Shown here piece after piece: positions 4,544 through 5,777 of a DNA stretch of 5,777 nt (position 1 is the first letter of the stretch; each line of letters starts with the position of its first letter). This DNA is from Acidobacteriota bacterium (GTDB taxonomy: Bacteria; Acidobacteriota; Vicinamibacteria; Vicinamibacterales; Vicinamibacteraceae): contig JACDAO010000769.1 of the NCBI GenBank assembly GCA_013695405.1, positions 1 to 5,777 on the forward strand, given 5' to 3'. The notes below the pieces were generated by a model. That model did no database searches, was not told the origin of the DNA, and was given only the letters and a program-made list of their open reading frames with translations. The position numbers and the translations under genes are program-made.

Positions 4544-5662
4544 CTACCGCGCGCCTCGGCCTACTGCGATCACATCCCAGCTCGTCGCGAGCAGGTTGAG
4601 TCCCGGGGGAACGGTGAGCTGCGTCTGGTCCGAGCCGTCTGCATTCATCACCCAGAGCTGGTTCTCGGGCGTCCGGTGGAAGACGATCCTCTCGCCGTCC
4701 GGCGACCACGTGGGCGTCAACTCGTTGATGTTATTGAAGGTGAGCTGCGTGATGTGACCATCGGCAACTTCCATGACGCAGAGCTCGAAGGTCGCGATAG
4801 TAGGGCGGAGTTTCGTTGGCTCCCCCAATCTGCACGCAAACAGAATGCGGCTGCCGTCCGGAGACCATGCCGGCCCGCGCTTCTCGCTTCCATCGCTGGT
4901 CAGCTGCGCCTGGCCCGTCCCATCCGCGTTCATGATGTGAATCTCCGCTGACGTCACGTTGGTGGAAGTGTGAACGTAGCTCGTGAAGATGATCGTCCGG
5001 CCATCAGGCGACCAGTTCGGATCGTCGTCCACGGTCGCGTCCCGGTTGCTTGTGAGGTTCTGAGGCACCGCGCCGTTTTCGAGCACGTCGTCGACGTTCA
5101 CCGCGAAGATGTCGCTGTCAGCGGTGGCCGACCCTGGGAAGTCGTTGATCGGCCGTCCGACACCTGACGCTGAGGCGTGGAACGCGATCATCTTCGCCGG
5201 CTGACCATCGCGACCGGCTGGCGACCAGGTGGGCGATCCGCCCCGCGTCAAGAACAACTGGTCGGTCCCGTCGTGGTTCATCACGAACAGGTCTGAGGTG
5301 TTGACCGGCTCCGAAGACGCCCCGAGCCGATTGCTGTCGAAGACGATCTTTCCCCGGCCGTCGGGCGACAGCGCCGGGAAGAAGTCGGCATAGGCGTTCT
5401 TGGTGACGCGCCGCGGCGTGGAGAAGGTGCCGTCGGTCAAATGGTCGATCATGTAAATCTCGCCGGCGATAATCGGCGGGACGATGCCAGGATTGTCACG
5501 CGTGCTCGTGAACAGGATGGTCGAGGCGACCTGAGGGCTTTGTCGGCCATCCGCTGGGTTCGCGATCCGTGAACCGCCGTGATCCGCCGTCAGCCCGAAG
5601 TCTGGCACACTCAGGGCGAAGGCAAGGGCCACCATAACGGTGACCAAGAGACGAGCTTTCAT
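4544..5662 (-). CDS. Secreted TolB-like PD40 beta-propeller protein
   Basis: The 372-residue protein is built from PD40 repeats (PF07676), the blade type of the TolB beta-propeller. Residues 1-26 form a signal peptide (MKARLLVTVMVALAFALSVP and on to LTA), so it should be periplasmic or secreted. Blade signatures alternate between xVMNxDG strands (IYMIDHLTDG 69-78, DLFVMNHDG 124-132, IHIMNADG 241-248, LCVMEVADG 294-302, LWVMNADG 336-343) and xSPDG turns (LSPDG 98-102, WSPAG 146-150, WSPDG 217-221, 266-270 and 319-323), giving about five to six blades. The WSPAG blade is followed by a long insertion (about 150-210). There is no catalytic domain, so a binding or scaffold role is likely; the partner is unknown. 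The ATG start is supported by AAAGGA (5670-5675), seven bases upstream, and by the signal peptide. The upstream gene ends 66 bases before it in the same direction. The C-terminus (TSWDVIAVGRGAR) lies next to the fragment-rich region but ends where such proteins normally end. Confidence 0.9.
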   Translation of the reverse strand: MKARLLVTVMVALAFALSVPDFGLTADHGGSRIANPADGRQSPQVASTILFTSTRDNPGIVPPIIAGEIYMIDHLTDGTFSTPRRVTKNAYADFFPALSPDGRGKIVFDSNRLGASSEPVNTSDLFVMNHDGTDQLFLTRGGSPTWSPAGRDGQPAKMIAFHASASGVGRPINDFPGSATADSDIFAVNVDDVLENGAVPQNLTSNRDATVDDDPNWSPDGRTIIFTSYVHTSTNVTSAEIHIMNADGTGQAQLTSDGSEKRGPAWSPDGSRILFACRLGEPTKLRPTIATFELCVMEVADGHITQLTFNNINELTPTWSPDGERIVFHRTPENQLWVMNADGSDQTQLTVPPGLNLLATSWDVIAVGRGAR

Positions 5663-5728
5663 GATGACGTCCTTTACGGTTGCGTATCGTTGTGCTGCTG
5701 GGTGATGTGATGAACCTCGGGGCGATGG

Positions 5729-5777
5729 TCAGTCTTCGAAGCGGAGCACCTGGCCGCCGCCGAACGAAATCCCGTTG
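5729..5777 (-). CDS. C-terminal end of an unidentified minus-strand gene (5' part outside window)
   Basis: A minus-strand frame enters from the right edge and ends at TGA (5729-5731). The 15 visible residues read NGISFGGGQVLRFED. Composition and the clean stop 66 bases before the next same-strand gene suggest a real C-terminus. The other minus-strand frames here give no better reading. The piece is too short to name a family. If it is a gene, it and the beta-propeller could share a transcript, since I see no terminator in the 66-base gap. Confidence 0.5.
   Translation of the reverse strand, partial: NGISFGGGQVLRFED

Overview
The window is GC-rich and looks like a soil-type bacterial chromosome. 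The mix of secreted or anchored class C beta-lactamase-like hydrolases and a TolB-type PD40 beta-propeller would suit Acidobacteriota or a similar phylum. That placement is inference: there is no rRNA or other marker here. All three intact genes, and the partial gene at the right edge, lie on the minus strand. No CRISPR array, tRNA, rRNA, transposase or integrase is visible.

Layout. At the left edge, on the plus strand, are the last 23 codons of a probable DUF427 protein (3-74). It converges on a complete signal-peptide-bearing serine hydrolase (90-1493, minus). A gap without an intact gene follows (1494-2069). It carries the C-terminal half of an NTF2/SnoaL-like protein as a remnant (1722-1952, minus), followed by a hairpin and a 12-bp palindrome. 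Next is a second, membrane-anchored hydrolase of the LACTB-like type (2070-3299, minus). It starts at GTG, and the serine nucleophile position reads Thr (TASK instead of SxxK).

The stretch 3300-4543 has no intact gene. It reads as a patchwork of short plus-strand pieces of unrelated families: a histidine-kinase N-box (3782-3853), a possible isochorismatase start (3994-4080), the start of a PhnB-like VOC gene with its Shine-Dalgarno sequence (4060-4106), the C-terminal half of a different VOC/glyoxalase protein (4105-4323), and a weak ankyrin-like helix (4469-4528). GC-rich hairpins and palindromes are interspersed, including two adjacent perfect 8-bp-stem hairpins at 3500-3543.

The right part holds a complete secreted PD40 beta-propeller protein (4544-5662, minus). 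The last 15 codons of an upstream gene in the same direction (5729-5777) precede it, possibly as one transcription unit.

The intact genes encode envelope-exported proteins, but nothing shows that they form one pathway. I do not see a convincing new multi-gene system. The two points most worth a second look are the Thr-for-Ser replacement in the second hydrolase and the dense set of gene fragments between the intact genes, which could be genomic decay or an assembly artefact.
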